A stretch of 64,000 nt of DNA from Limnephilus marmoratus (taxonomy: Eukaryota; Arthropoda; Insecta; Trichoptera; Limnephilidae): assembly GCA_917880885.1 (NCBI GenBank), contig OU862920.1, forward strand, positions 44,303,019 through 44,367,018, read 5' to 3'. Positions 34,570 to 46,369 of the stretch are shown piece after piece. A model generated the notes under the pieces. The model was not told the origin of the DNA. It did not search any database and saw only the letters and a list, made by a program, of their open reading frames with translations. The first letter of the stretch is position 1, and each line of letters begins with the position of its first letter. The translations under genes and the position numbers were made by a program.

Positions 34570-35710
34570 GTGTCACAACAGAGTATTGAGAGCGGTTCAA
34601 TTAAACTCGTGTATAACACGAAACGTGTTTAAAGTAACATTATCATACGACTTAAGTTTAGGATTCTGGTGTTTTCTGTTGGTGAGGTAACTATGCTGGC
34701 ATTTCAAAGAAATGTTGGCAAACCTGAGACGTTTCTTAACATGAGTTTTCTGACTTCACACTATAAAAAAGGCGCGTTGAGGGTAGAGAGCGGAGGCAAA
34801 ACATTGAGAGCGGTTCAATTAAGCTCGTATATTACACGGAATATGTTTAAAATAATATTATAATACGACTTAAGTTTAGGATTTTGGTGTTTTCTAGTGG
34901 ATAAGTAGCTGTGAGGTAACTATGCACGCGTTTCAATATTGGCAAATCTGAGACGTTTTATGAGTTTTCTGACTTCTCACTATAAAAAAGGCGCGTTGAG
35001 GGTAGAGAGCGGAGGTAAAACATTGAGAGCGGTTCAATTAAACTCGTATACAACACGGAATGTGTTTAAAGTAATATTATAATACGACTTAAGATTAGGA
35101 CTCCGGCGATTTCTGCTGGATAAATAAATACCTGTGAGGTAACTATGCACGCATTACAAAGAAATGTTGGCAAACCCGAGACGTTTCTTAATATGAGTTT
35201 TCTGACTTCTCTATGTAAAAAATGTGCTTTAAGGGTAGAGAGCGAAGGTAAAACATTGAGAGCGGTTCAATTAAGCTCGTATATTACACGGAATGTGTTT
35301 AAAGTAATGTTATAATACGACTTAAGTTTAGGATTCCGATGTTTTCCGTTGGATAAGTACCTGTGAGGTAACTATGCTCGCATTTCAAAGACATGTTGGT
35401 AAACCTGAGACGTTTCTTAACATGAGTTTTCTGACTTCACACTGTGAAAAAGGCGCGTTGAGGGTAGAGAGCGGAGGCAAAACATTGAGAGCGGTTCAAT
35501 TAAGCTCGTATATTACACGGGATGTGTTTAAAGTATTGTAATAATACGACTTAAGTGTTAGGATTCCAGGGATTTCTGTTGGACAAGTACCTTGTAGGTA
35601 ACTATAAACGCACGTCAAAGAAATGTTGGCAAACCTGAGACGTTAGGCAATAAGACTTTTCTGACTTCTCACCATAAAAAAGGCAGCTTTGAGGGAAGAG
35701 AGCGGAGGTG
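34570..35710. repeat. Satellite of 218-233-bp units, five copies
   Basis: TTGAGAGCGGTTCAATTA recurs near 34586, 34804, 35023, 35256 and 35485. Each unit also carries AATACGACTTAAGTTTAGGA, GTGAGGTAACTATGC, AAATGTTGGCAAACCTGAGA and AAAAAGGCGCGTTGAGGGTA. A 64-codon plus ORF at 34669-34863 lies within one unit and is not retained in the others. Confidence 0.92.
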
Positions 35711-36309
35711 AAAAAAATCCAATTAGATGTTCCGCAAAAACCTCCGTAAATAAGACACCTACCCGCAATCTCTCCCGAGATATAAAAGTTTAAAGGGAAA
35801 ATAAAATCTTTCTTTTTTCAGCAACGTGAAGCGCACGGTAGTAAATATGTATTAAACTGTATCTAATAAAGGTATCCACTTAACCGGGAATGAACCCGCC
35901 TACACAAGTTTGAAACTAGATATAAGTTATGAAAGCAGAATAAGTTGTAGTAAGTTGGAAACAAATTGAAAACTCTAATCCAATAAAGCTACTCGTCTAC
36001 AATTCCCCGTCAGGCGATGCGAGACATTTTTAAAATTTAAGTGTCCATAAATTAATTCGGCGTGTTTTCACAGCGGAAATGCAGTGGTTCCTATACAGCC
36101 GGCCGTAGAAATGGATTCTTTTCAGTTCGGTTTAAGTTTGTAATTATAGAATGACAGTCGGTAGGGAGGGATCGCATGCCACGCTTAATTAGTCACTATG
36201 CGGGCGCTCGCGTGGACCGACCGAACAGTCAACTCACTAAACCAAATATTTGAACAATTGGTAACCCTTATTAGGCGTTTTCAATTAAAATACTTTGGTA
36301 TGATCCTAC

Positions 36310-36640
36310 CGCTGAGAATACTGTTGTAACTAGCGATGTGTAGGTTCAGCTGAAGTGGGCTCTTGAACTCGGGTTCTTCGCGGGAAGCGGATCCTACTCC
36401 CTTTTCAAATCGACTACTTCCAAAGAACCCGGTCCAGGACTTGGACCCAAATCCGGAAGCCGTCGAGTCGGGAGCAGGCCCCGGGTTCGAGTTCTTTTGC
36501 GGGCTTCGGCTCCGAGGTCCGGCTCCGGTCAAATCCATGCGTCTCCGTAGCCGCAACAGCACCCAGTACCAAGTCCGCACCCAAGAACTAGGACCCGGTG
36601 CTCCTAGAATTTGAGTACTTTTAAAAGGAAGCACGTCTCG
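36310..36640. other. GC-rich island
   Basis: A sharp GC-rich block in AT-rich DNA, rich in GGACCCGG/CCGGGTTC and GGTCCGG/CCGGACC words on both strands. Overlapping open frames on both strands (up to 117 codons) look like a compositional effect. Possibly a TIR element with subterminal repeats. Confidence 0.45.
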
Positions 36641-37239
36641 GAGGCCTCCGGCAAAACGCAGAACTTAACCAATTCTAGAAGTAACTTCTCTTTCTGATGC
36701 CTATGCGTCGTTAATGAGAAAGAAGATGTTCTAAGGCACAGTGTATCTATCAACGGTTTTCAAAGAATTGCCGCGGAGTTGATGTAATATTAACAAGTTA
36801 AGGCGTAACTGTTTTCTGTTAGATCCATTTCAGTATTTGATGGGCTGCTTGGCCGTATTTGCCGGAGCTGTTGTTTCCCAGACTATTGGGGAATAAGAAC
36901 GCAGGGAATCCGGGCATTCATTGTGTGGAGCTCGAGTACTCAAGTATTAATGGGCCGGCCAATGTGGGATATAATTAAGAGGAAGCGAAGCCTACGTCCG
37001 AATGAAGTTTTGAATTAGAATTAAAATATTTCGGGTTGATTAAAATTACCTTTATTCGTTCGCAAAGGGTTTTTCTAAAATTAATTTTTGAAGGTAAAAC
37101 AAAATTAACTATATCTCTCAGCAGTATTTTGGGGAAGATCCTTTTGTAAGTGTGGTAACGGGTAAAAATGGTCCTGTACAGTAGGTATATAAATAATAAA
37201 ATATAACATACGTACCTACATTCTAACGCAGCATCACCT

Positions 37240-37990
37240 TCATTAGTCAAATACCTTGTACACACGCTACATTGTATTATACATTGTACACACGGTTTTG
37301 TATTTAGTGATCGACGAACCGGTGCATGCAATCTGTTAACCACAAGTTGTTATAATAGTTTGTCTAGTGTCTAGTATATAATTAGTAATAAGATAGAGTA
37401 TTGAAGATATATATCAGCAATAGTGACCGACCGAAGATATGGTTTCGGCTTCGGTTTCGGTTTCGGTTTCGGCAAAAAAATCTGGTTTCGGAATCAGTTT
37501 CGGTTTCGGCAGATTTTCTGCCGAAACTCTGCAAAAGATCTCAATAAATGGTAGATTTAGTCTTAAGAATGTTTTGATTGTAAACGCAATTTAAATTAAA
37601 ATTCTCAATTAATGAGGTCCTTTCTTTTATAGTGTACATAAGTGTTGATTACTGACAAATTTTTATTCCAAGAAGTAGTTAACATGTTTGTTAATTTTTA
37701 GTAATATAAAAAAAATGTTTTTTTCACAAACTTCAATTATTGCTTTTTTATTTCATTTAACACATGTTAACTGTTTGTATAAGTGTAAAAAATAAGCCGA
37801 ATTTCAGTAAACAATAGATTTTTAACAATTCTAAAAAAGTTTCGGTTTCGGTTTCGGCCGAAGATTCGGTTTCGGTAGAAAGTCCTGTTTAGGTCGGACA
37901 CTAATCAGCAATGCTTGAGAGGTGATTTTTCACAAAATCGGCGCTAAACAAATCATCCAAATATTTTTCTTATTAACAGTAAGTCGACTG
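37240..37990 (+). repeat. Dispersed 3'-end repeat, copy 2, split by a hAT element
   Basis: GACGAACCGGTGCATGCAAT, ACCACAAGTTG, then after the insert TTGAGAGGTGATTTTTCACA and CGGCGCTAAACAAATC. Collinear with 55980-56180. Confidence 0.7.
37421..37903. mobile_element. hAT-like MITE with TTTCGG subterminal repeats (483 bp)
   Basis: TIRs TAGTGACCGACC and GGTCGGACACTA, 8-bp duplication ATCAGCAA at 37413-37420 and 37904-37911. Just inside both ends are runs of GGTTTC(GGTTTC)n, at least eight units on the left and five on the right. Confidence 0.9.
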
Positions 37991-38254
37991 TACCTAATTA
38001 AAACACATAAATTCACGTGAAGTACACTATATTTTATGTAGATATTTACATATATGTCTTAAACTTGTTAATATTATTTTTGGCGCTTGAGAAAGGCGTT
38101 TTTTAATGTTTCATGATTTGCGAGTTGACTTCTGTATTACGGGCATCTAGGTACCTAGTTTTATAATACGGGCATCTAGATAGGTCATAAGATATTATGT
38201 TGATAAATGTAGATAATAAAATAGTTAAAAAATATATCTATATATATACAAGCG

Positions 38255-38450
38255 GATGACCAGGACACACTGAACCTCAGATTCCTACCGATCCCTTAAA
38301 CCCTTTTCCTTCCCAGAACTCTCATCTCCTTCCTTTCCTTAAAAAAAATCCTCCACACAGCATCCCCAAAGATGACATAGGCCCCGATGGAAATTATTTT
38401 CCTCAGAGCCTCCTGTGTGGTGCTCATATAAAAATAAAAAAAAAACCGAA
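38255..38450 (+). mobile_element. Dispersed family S2, 5'-truncated
   Basis: GACCAGGACACACTGAACCT, AGATTCCTACCGATCCC, CACACAGCATCCCCAAAGAT, GACATAGGCCCCGATGG, ending in an A-rich tail. Confidence 0.75.
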
Positions 38451-39470
38451 TTCTGCTATTCGGAGACAATGGTGTGAGAGGGGAATGAATCAGAAAAAAG
38501 GAACACTGGGAAGTACATGGTTATTTCAACAAACGAAATAATAAACATAACCTCTTTTTAAAACTGATTTAACGGGAACCTTCGTGCCGCACGACAACTA
38601 ACAAATTATAACTATTTCAGTAAACAAAATTAAATGATTTGACGGCTTCCATACCATCACGAAAAAAGAGAACAAAACCTTATTAACGAGATCTGTTCCG
38701 ATTGGTGCAAGCTAAATACCAAAATAGAAGACAACAATACTAATTCTGTTAACAAGCTGAGAAGTCGAAATTCGTGGAAAATGATGTCGAAATGATTACG
38801 CGTGGAACATCTTCCTCAGCAGTCAAACTTGACACCGGCACACACAATCTCACAACCTACTCACAATGTATCACAGAACAGTCCCGCCATCGGAAGACTT
38901 TTTCGATCAGCTTCACCGGCCACACAAATATAAAATTTGTTTGATGGCGTCTCGCAGTGTGCGCGATATAGATTAATTTCTTGGAAGGAAACTTTGAATA
39001 GTGTCGAAGAAAAGTTTGAATGACTTCCCCAAGTATGCACAGAACTTTAAATTGAGCGGATAATATTCTGCTATAGCATTAACACAAACTATTGAAAACT
39101 TGAAAATTGTATTTAAAATGCTTGCATAGAAGGAGTCTAACTGTTATTTACCCCTAAAAATTTAATAGCACTAATATCTTTTTGTAAGATTTTGTGCATT
39201 CCACGTTGTCAAAATCTAATCTGTGTTGTCTTTGGTCATTTTTTTATTTTATTGTTTTTAATATTTGTATGTTTTTCATAATAAGTATAGGTACATTTTT
39301 TATGCACAGTGTTATAAAGGAACATAAAAATAGCCTCTCCTCACCATAAAGAGACAAGGCTCTTGTGTTTTGTGAGAGAATTCATGCCCAATTATATGAA
39401 ATAATAATATTTTGCAAATAATAACAAAAAGATAAGTAAGAAAAAACGAGTGTGCTTTAGACCGAAGTAA
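38451..39470. other. Mostly unique sequence
   Basis: No repeat family is recognised. 38780-38980 is relatively CpG-rich compared with its surroundings; see findings for its possible promoter or first-exon role. Confidence 0.35.
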
Positions 39471-39473
39471 AAC

Positions 39474-39802
39474 TTCTTTAGCTCCATCTATGTGGTAGGA
39501 AGAAAAAGAGCGCGCGCACTGCTCTCTCTTGCACCTACAGTGTGATACAGACAATAGGCCTGCACTGTGTCTTAGATATACGAAACGTAACTGGCTATGA
39601 ATGAAAGAGAGAAAGAAAATGTGTGCCCGCACCTCTCTCTCCTGCCCCTACAGTAATATACGAAACTTAACTCTCTCCCTTTCTATCTTCACTAACTTAT
39701 ATCTCCCTCTCAACTACCGTTCGCCTCGCTTTTCGTAACGCTCTCGTCACGCATTCACCAGCTTACTCCCCAAGTCACATGTGCGTAAAGAAGTTTTACT
39801 TT
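39474..39802. mobile_element. MITE family C, copy 3
   Basis: GAAGTAAAACTTCTTTAGCT at the left, AAGAAGTTTTACTT at the right, interior nearly identical to 25346-25688. Confidence 0.88.
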
Positions 39803-41220
39803 AAAAACTCAAGATTTATCAATAAATAGATTTGAAGATTTAAAAGAAATAACAATAATGGTTATGAACTCATACGGAAGTTTCAGGTAATTTTTCAATT
39901 TAAGTTGGAATTCATGATTATTTTCGATGATTTTTAGATTGATCGGGAGGTTGTTGAAATAAGTTATACCTACCTAAATTGATATAGGTATTTTGAATGT
40001 ATGTATTTGATATTAAGATGACAATATACCCTAAAATATATTCAGAATCTTAACGACGTAAGTAAAGAAACCGTGTATACAAATTGCGACTCGCGACCCG
40101 TGCTCGTGCCCGTGCTGAAAAGAGGAAGAAGATAAATAATGTGGGAATCTTAACGACGTAAGTGAAGAAAGCGTGTAAACAAATATACGCCGCGGCACGG
40201 CGTATTGCACGAACGTACGGTCGAATTCACCCTAGCAGGCCTGGAGATTCGACCTTTCTGCAGCATTGATTTTAATTAATTCTGAAGAACGTGCTACAAA
40301 TATTAAAAATGTAAACACATGTTGTCCTCCCGAAATTATTAATTCATCGTCTAGAAAAATAAAATCTGGTGCTAACCGCTAACTTTATAGTTGAAAAACG
40401 GATTATATAGTTTTCAAATCGTTGTATGTAAAATATATTAATGGTAAGGTACTGTTTTTATTAATCTAGTATATAAATAATTCGCATTTCTTGTGCGGCA
40501 TGGAAATAAAAAAGTTATTTTAGTTACGGATTCGCCGGAAATGATTAAAATGTAAGTTTTGAGCGTACAAAAATTATTAGGATTGTGTACCGCCTTAAAT
40601 TTAATATTATTCTGATATCTAGATGATTTATTGAAATATAAGTTATTTAGCCGCATTTCTTTGAAAGTTTGTAGTACTGAATATTTTTTTTTATATTTGG
40701 CGTATTGTAGATTGTAGGTGCATTGAATATTGAAAAGAATATTTTTATTTATTTATGATTTGCGAAAAGGGGTTGCATGAATGCGGGAGAGGATCAATAA
40801 CTCCATGGATGTCCACATCATGGAATACTTTCAGAGTTCAGGTATTGAAGCAAATAAAGGATAGAAATTGGTCCCAATAACCTTTACAATAATCGGAATA
40901 ATAGCGACAAGGAATAACTAAATCGATGACTTTTCCTTGTTTATTATATTAATTTCTCTTTAAATTTAAAAAAATCCATTAAATATATCTTACTGTTATT
41001 AGCTGTTTTTGTATTATTATGTATTTAAATTCTGGGATTGCTCTAGTCTCCCACATACCGGAATAAATAAATTTATTATTACAACTTTTTGTCAATTTTA
41101 CCATCTTTGTACCAATATTAATTTGATGTGCCTAATACTCCATCGAAATCATAAGTTGAATATATTACATTTGTCTCAAATTCGTTTTACTCTTATAGCT
41201 TAACCAACAAATACTAAACA
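39803..41220. other. No gene recognised
   Basis: AT-rich. A direct repeat of GAATCTTAACGACGTAAGT occurs about 100 bp apart near 40045 and 40145, with a palindromic CGCCGCGGCACGGCG beside the second. Confidence 0.4.
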
Positions 41221-41223
41221 CAC

Positions 41224-41644
41224 ACGACCTCCGTAGTCCAGTGGCTAAGACTCTTGACTCACATTCCGGAGGTCGCGGGTTCGAACCCGGCATGCGCAAA
41301 TAAATTTTATTTGATTAATTTGTGTTATTTCACAATTAATTCATTTAAAATAATATATAGTATATTTGCGGCATGTTCCAGAGTGGAAGATACTATTAGT
41401 ATCGCCCTGGTGTAAGACCACCATTCAGAATTGAAACGTTGCTTGAAAATGGCTTTAGCCGTGTTTAGTGACCAGATCTGAATAGCCAGGTACTTCCCAA
41501 CCTACCTCTTCCCCACCTCCTTCCCCTCCCCACTACCTTCAGCCTCACAACATACCCCAATTGGGGATGCCATAGTCTCACTGGCTCCAGACGGGAGCAG
41601 TTGAGATTCTTGTGCGGTATTCACTGTAAAAAAAAAAAAAAAAA
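41224..41644 (+). mobile_element. tRNA-derived SINE, best-preserved copy
   Basis: Head with A box (CGTAGTCCAGTGGCTAAG) and a perfect B box (GGTTCGAACCC) at about 41277-41288, then the shared body and a 17-A tail. The flank AAACACA before and after suggests a target duplication. The anticodon-loop region reads CTCACAT, hinting at a tRNA-Val(CAC) ancestor (weak). Confidence 0.92.
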
Positions 41645-42169
41645 CACAGATAGTTTTCAATTTTTTAATTGAATAACTCTCGTCATAATAACTTAATTCT
41701 CAATATGAATTATGAGGTGTTTGTCCCGGAATGACAAGAGATCCTGAGTTGGAGTTCCGGTTGCGACCGTTAGTTTTTATTTTTCTGTGTCTTGTTCTTT
41801 TTCATATTTTCGTTGAGATTTATTGATATTATCTTCTTCTTCAATTCAATATTCAGATACTATTTTACGCGTTCATTTTTTTAAGACTTAAAATTACTTA
41901 TTATAATTAATTATATTTAATTGCAACATATATTACTTAAATATGTAGAATACGCATTAAATGTTTTAGACAGATATTGTAAAAGTAACTACATTGATCG
42001 TGTAACTTCCAAAGGAAAGTTAAAAGTGGAAACAAACCTTAAGCTTTGTTTGTACTGAGAATGCAAAAATATAAATTTTTAATTTCGCACATTCTAAATA
42101 AAATCATAGTGAAAGTGAGTGTATTAACTGATCAAACAAATAATCAGAAATATTATTTAAAAATTACAA

Positions 42170-42385
42170 GTGTGCAGTTCACACGCGATTGAATTGAAAC
42201 CTTCAGAAAACTAAAGTAGACAAGAATGGGGAGTCTACGAAGCACCGCGTAAAGAGGAGACCGATTATTCTATCTCATTCTCAAGCAGGCATCCTGTAGA
42301 TGTAGTGTTTGTCTCTTTTTAGTGTCGCCTTTTCGTTTCATCGAGATTCAAATCACAACGGTGCTAAAGAAGTTTTCATTTCAAA
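42170..42385 (+). mobile_element. Family A repeat, near full length
   Basis: Runs from GTGCAGTTCACACGCGATTG through CTAAAGTAGACAAGAATGG, AGAGGAGACCGATTATTCTA and TTTTAGTGTCGCCTTTTCGT to CACAACGGTGCTAAAGAAG and TTTTCATTT. Confidence 0.85.
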
Positions 42386-42597
42386 ATTGTCAAAGTAAAT
42401 GTAAACAGTGAATCATTATTACATGCATTTCTTTTACGCCACCGGAAAGGCGTTTAAAAACAGAAATTTACACAACTTTACAAAAAAGAGAGACATCCGG
42501 TTTTTGTGTCGACAATATAATCGATATTGTCTTGTGATTGTGTTTACTAAATGCGTTAATCGGAAGTTGAAAGCATTATCTTGTGCTATTATCATTT

Positions 42598-42780
42598 CCC
42601 TAGAAAACATAATCCATCAGTTTACATGCTCGAAAGTGTTCCGATATCCTTTTGGAGATCGTCCGCTCTGTCTGGCCAACATAGACCTTATCACATCCGG
42701 AACAGCTGAGTTTATATACTCCATCTGTTTCCAGAGGAAACTTGGTCTTTGCAGACCTCAGTAGGTCTTGTATTTTGGTC
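42598..42780 (-). pseudogene. Penelope-like element, N-terminal half of GIY-YIG domain (inverted)
   Basis: Minus reading: IQDLLRSAKTKFPLETDGVY, KLSCSGCDKVYVGQTERTIS, KRISEHFRACKL. The GVY...VYVGQT pair is the GIY-YIG signature, and the preceding linker is as in Penelope-like retrotransposons. Reading stops right where the homologous continuation appears on the other strand at 42785. Not functional. Confidence 0.9.
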
Positions 42781-43026
42781 CAAAATAAACTTGGCCACCC
42801 TGACAAATCGGCAATCGCCGAGCATTTAATTGAAACCGGCCATTACTTCGGATTTGTTCCTGAAGTCCTGGGAAGACCCAAAACCTATAGAGCACGCTTA
42901 ATTACAGAGGCAATTGAAATTCATAAAAATCCTATTAACATTAATAGAGACGACGGAGCTAAGCTCAATAGTTCTTGGTATCCGGTAATTGACGGCTACA
43001 CCAAAGGTAAATGCAAAAAACCATCT
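42781..43026 (+). pseudogene. Penelope-like element, C-terminal half of GIY-YIG domain
   Basis: Plus reading: NKLGHPDKSAIAEHLIETGH, FVPEVLGRPKTYRARLITEA, IEIHKNPININRDDGAKLNS, SWYPVI. DKSA.AEH.IETGH and the R...E...I catalytic/helix pattern are typical of Penelope endonuclease C-termini. It continues the domain begun on the minus strand. The stop TGA at 43027 is the natural end. Confidence 0.9.
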
Positions 43027-43131
43027 TGAAGTATACTGTAATGCCAGCCCGCAGTGGATTGGTGCTGGCGACACGGTATTGCTTCGAAGTACTTAAGCAC
43101 ACATTTCATCTCTAACATTTACACATCTGCC

Positions 43132-43200
43132 CTGATGATGGACACTGTAACGCTGTCCGAAACGTTGGCTAAAGGAGGAGGTAGCGCAACACGGCATAAT
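43132..43200 (+). ncRNA. Hammerhead-ribozyme-like motif in Penelope 3' end
   Basis: CTGATGA at 43132-43138, a GGACA...TGTCC stem, GAAA at 43159-43162, then a GTTGGCTA...TAGCGCAAC pairing. The order matches a hammerhead core, which Penelope elements are known to carry. One unpaired base lies between CTGATGA and the stem and no clean cleavage triplet is obvious, so activity is unproven. Confidence 0.5.
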
Positions 43201-43699
43201 ACCCCAAAAGGAAATAACCATAAAAAAGACAATAGAAATTTCTTCATGAAGTATACTTCATTTCATTACAAATATCGATAGGGTGGGTGTACCTAGAAAA
43301 GTTTACCGATACTATATTTTTATCGTTATCCATTTAACGATTCAACGACAATTACCTTTCAACACAAATACATTATTAAAATGTAACATTTATGTCACCA
43401 AACTACTGTATCACTTGGGTGAATGGTAGATGTGCTTAACCACTCTGGCCTGTATTTTGTCAGAGCGTCAAAATATTTCCGCTTTGCAATAAAATCTAAA
43501 TAAATAGAAAATTTCTGAACATTTCCTAAAACTAAAAACAGTTTTAGAAAAGGGATAAAATACGCTTTCAAATATAATACATCGAAATTTTTACATGCAA
43601 ATTGTAAAAAGTTTTGAAATGGCTCACCTTACGTTTTTTCTAACCAAAATTTCTGGTAACGAACCAAAACCCTTACATATTTTATTAAGCAAAAAACAT

Positions 43700-44065
43700 T
43701 ATTTGTATATATAAAAATCTAAAAATGTTTTTATGTATGTATGTCCGTTGTTTGAAACTTTCAAAATACCTTATTTAAACCCCAGCGAAGGTTTCTGAAT
43801 TATTACAACCACATGCACCTGAAAAGTTTTTTAATCATTACAAAAACCCTTGCAAAACTGTAAAAAATGTCAAAACTTGAGAATGACATTTTGCAAAACA
43901 ATGATTGTTAAATCAAAATTGTATTTTCGAACATCTTTAAATTAACGGATTTATTTGAAGTACTCGCCTCATACTAATTGATTGATTGTTCTTATTAGTG
44001 GAAACAATTGAAACAAGTTTTTAATTAGTGGTAAAGCAACGCATGCCGGGAAGTCGCTAGTGTAT
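43700..44065. repeat. Dispersed repeat with CCGGGAAGTCGCTAGTG end
   Basis: It opens TATATAAAAATCTAAAAATG and ends GCCGGGAAGTCGCTAGTG. This resembles decayed transposon ends widespread in arthropods (class not assigned) and the CCCGGCGTTGCCCG repeats at 2900-4350. Confidence 0.4.
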
Positions 44066-44091
44066 TATAAACGTTTTTATCATCTCACTTT

Positions 44092-44342
44092 TTGTCGTTC
44101 CATGTAAAAATAATTCACAAAAAATTCCCCAAGTTTCATAATTTTTTTCAAATTGCGTTCCGAAATTTTGGTTTCAAAAAGGCGTAAATTTTGCTTATTT
44201 TGTGGTTAACTTTTGGATTTAAATATAAAGCGTGGTGTTTTCTCTTTCTGACACCATTTGTATCATATTTCTCACTATGGTAGTAAGGGAGACACAACGA
44301 TTTCTACGAAGACCTATATGAGTTGTTCCAAAAAGCGAATAA
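44092..44342 (+). repeat. Dispersed repeat family E, copy 1
   Basis: CACTTTTTGTCGTTCCATGT, TTTTGTGGTTAACTTTTG, ACAACGATTTCTACGAAGAC and ATGAGTTGTTCCAAAAAGCG match the reverse complement of 49468-49684. Confidence 0.75.
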
Positions 44343-44426
44343 ATTATCCGGAGGGGTAAAATAATATCTAAATAAAGGAATATTAAAATTCTTTTGAAAG
44401 TAGCTTTAACTTTGTGGTTATCCATT

Positions 44427-44592
44427 ATAGATAAATGAAACAATGATACTTTGTTTGAACCACTTGTATATTTGAGTAAAGCCGACCGGTTTCGGAACAA
44501 CCGTTCCTTCTTCAGGGCAAACGTATACTGAAACTATACTGCTTTACTCAAATATGCAAGTGCTTCAAACAAAGTACCATTGTTTCATCTAT
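44427..44592. mobile_element. Penelope-type hairpin with ribozyme-like motif
   Basis: Arms of about 52-56 bp (44427-44482 and 44541-44592: GCTTTACTCAAATATGCAAG against its complement) enclose, on the minus strand, CTGAAGA, a GGAAC...GTTCC stem and GAAACCGGTCGGC. Confidence 0.7.
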
Positions 44593-44599
44593 CTTGAAT

Positions 44600-45740
44600 A
44601 TTAAAATATTTTGTTGGTGTTATGAATTCAGTCATCGATACAAAGCACAATAACAATGATATTCTTCGTAATTCATAACAAGCGTAAATCACACTCATAA
44701 TGTTGCCAAATGTCTACACGCCTGTGTAAGACTGTAGGGTTAATAGGGTCAATAGTTTATTCCATTCAAAATATAAACAGGCACTTTGTGAAGTTATCAA
44801 ACGATTGTGAAAGTTATTCATTGCAGACACGAGAGTGGTTATGACGATGTAGTTGTTTTAAACAACTGCGAGAGATATCATTTCATAATATAAACATTTA
44901 GTTGCATTTATTGGTTATAATTACCGGCTGTTAAATCGCTCCAATGTTACATTTGTCGCGAGTTGTAAGCGCTGCAGTGTTATGGAAGCTCCAAAGCTTC
45001 CGGCGTGTTTCAGAAAAGGAGATATCGTAACTGGTAAAGCTCGTTGTGGTCTCTAACGCAGGAACATTCACTTTAACACTTAACTTATCACAACATCATT
45101 GATCATATTTTGTACAACTTAAGTAGAACTGGATCTAAACCGGTATTCGGTATTTACATCACTGAAGCTTCGAGCTTCCTAACTCCCAACAGATTTATCC
45201 CGGACCACTGTTTCTCAGTTAGTCTGTTACAGTGACGGCCGTCATTTCGTAGGGGGGCGCTTTCGGAGTAAAATGGTAAAATCTTGCAAGGCGGAAGTGG
45301 AAAAAAGTGTGCGTCCCTTTCTCGCATTCCCGGAATGCGGCATTGCTTCGCGGGTTCCCGCAGGAGTAAGGGGGATGATGTTCTGTATTGTGGATGCAGG
45401 AGTGAGCGCACGTGAGCGCTGCTACATGTTTTGCAGGAGTCTACAAACGTTTTCACAAAAAAGTTTGTACAAAGGACCAAATGGTAGATGTTTTTACCTC
45501 TGCAAGGTTAGAAGATGCTCTGAGGATAGTTGCGTAGTTTGGTACTACTTAAAAAAAACAATGAAAAACAAGTTTTCAGTAATTTATTTGACAAAATGTG
45601 AATGCTGCTGGTGAGAGTCCTCATGAATCGTCAAAAATAAAACATATTATGAGGGAGGCGCATGTTCAAAGCTCCAGAAAGCTCAAATAGAAGAAGAATA
45701 ATCAAAATGAACTGTAAAGGAAGTCTGCAATTGAAAGAAA
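44600..45740. other. No gene recognised
   Basis: Mixed sequence. Overlapping open frames on both strands at 45154-45614 have no recognisable domain. Confidence 0.35.
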
Positions 45741-45744
45741 TAAA

Positions 45745-45825
45745 AATCAGAGTGTACAATTCACACGCGGTAGAAGTGAAACCTTCAGTAAACCAAAGTA
45801 GACAAGAGTGTGGAGACTACGAAGA
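45745..45825 (+). mobile_element. Family A repeat, 5' fragment
   Basis: GTGTACAATTCACACGCGGT, AGAAGTGAAACCTTCAGTAA, AGTAGACAAGAGTGTGGAGA, then it diverges. Confidence 0.75.
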
Positions 45826-46369
45826 ACTTTTTTAATCAATGTGAAGGATTTTTTTTTCATATTGTTGTCGTCAAATTCCAGTGCACCTTTTCCTGTACAT
45901 TTGGTGATCGTATTAGTATCTGTGTTTTCTTCTTCGGAGTCACTTTCTTTTGTGTTTTCTTTGCCTGCTCATTTTGGAGTGATTTGAAGATTGGTATTGA
46001 TTTTACAAAAATAAAATTAGATTTTTTCTGGATTTCGCAGGATTCCATCCTTGGTCCTCTGAATGTCTGGCTGCTAAGGTTCGCCAGGCGCTTTATACCA
46101 CTAGAACAAAGAAGACTTGCATGGGACCGTGGATTTATAGTATTATATTGGAACCGAGTACCCTTGAAATATTATTTGCATTTTGTTTTTCCTGTTAAGC
46201 ACTTGCATACTGCTTACTAACAACGTATGCAGGGACTCTGGAGGTCTAGAATCGTTCAAAATAAATAAATGTAGCATCGTTTAACAAAAAAATTAGAATC
46301 TTGCGTGAGATTTGAAGAATTAACCATCTGTTACTTATATCATGGCGGGTAAGTGGTGGATAACTTCCA
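45826..46369. other. Open frame without recognised domain
   Basis: A plus-strand ORF of 136 codons (45810-46220) spans this stretch. It is rich in Phe/Cys, as expected from T-rich DNA, and shows no motif I know. I do not call it a gene. Confidence 0.3.

Noticed and set aside
36281..36634. 117-codon minus ORF as a gene
   Set aside because: GC-rich word repetition opens frames on both strands at once and no domain is visible.
45810..46220. 136-codon Phe-rich ORF as a membrane protein gene
   Set aside because: T-rich composition alone yields Phe/Leu/Cys runs; it starts within a repeat fragment and no family or splice context supports it.
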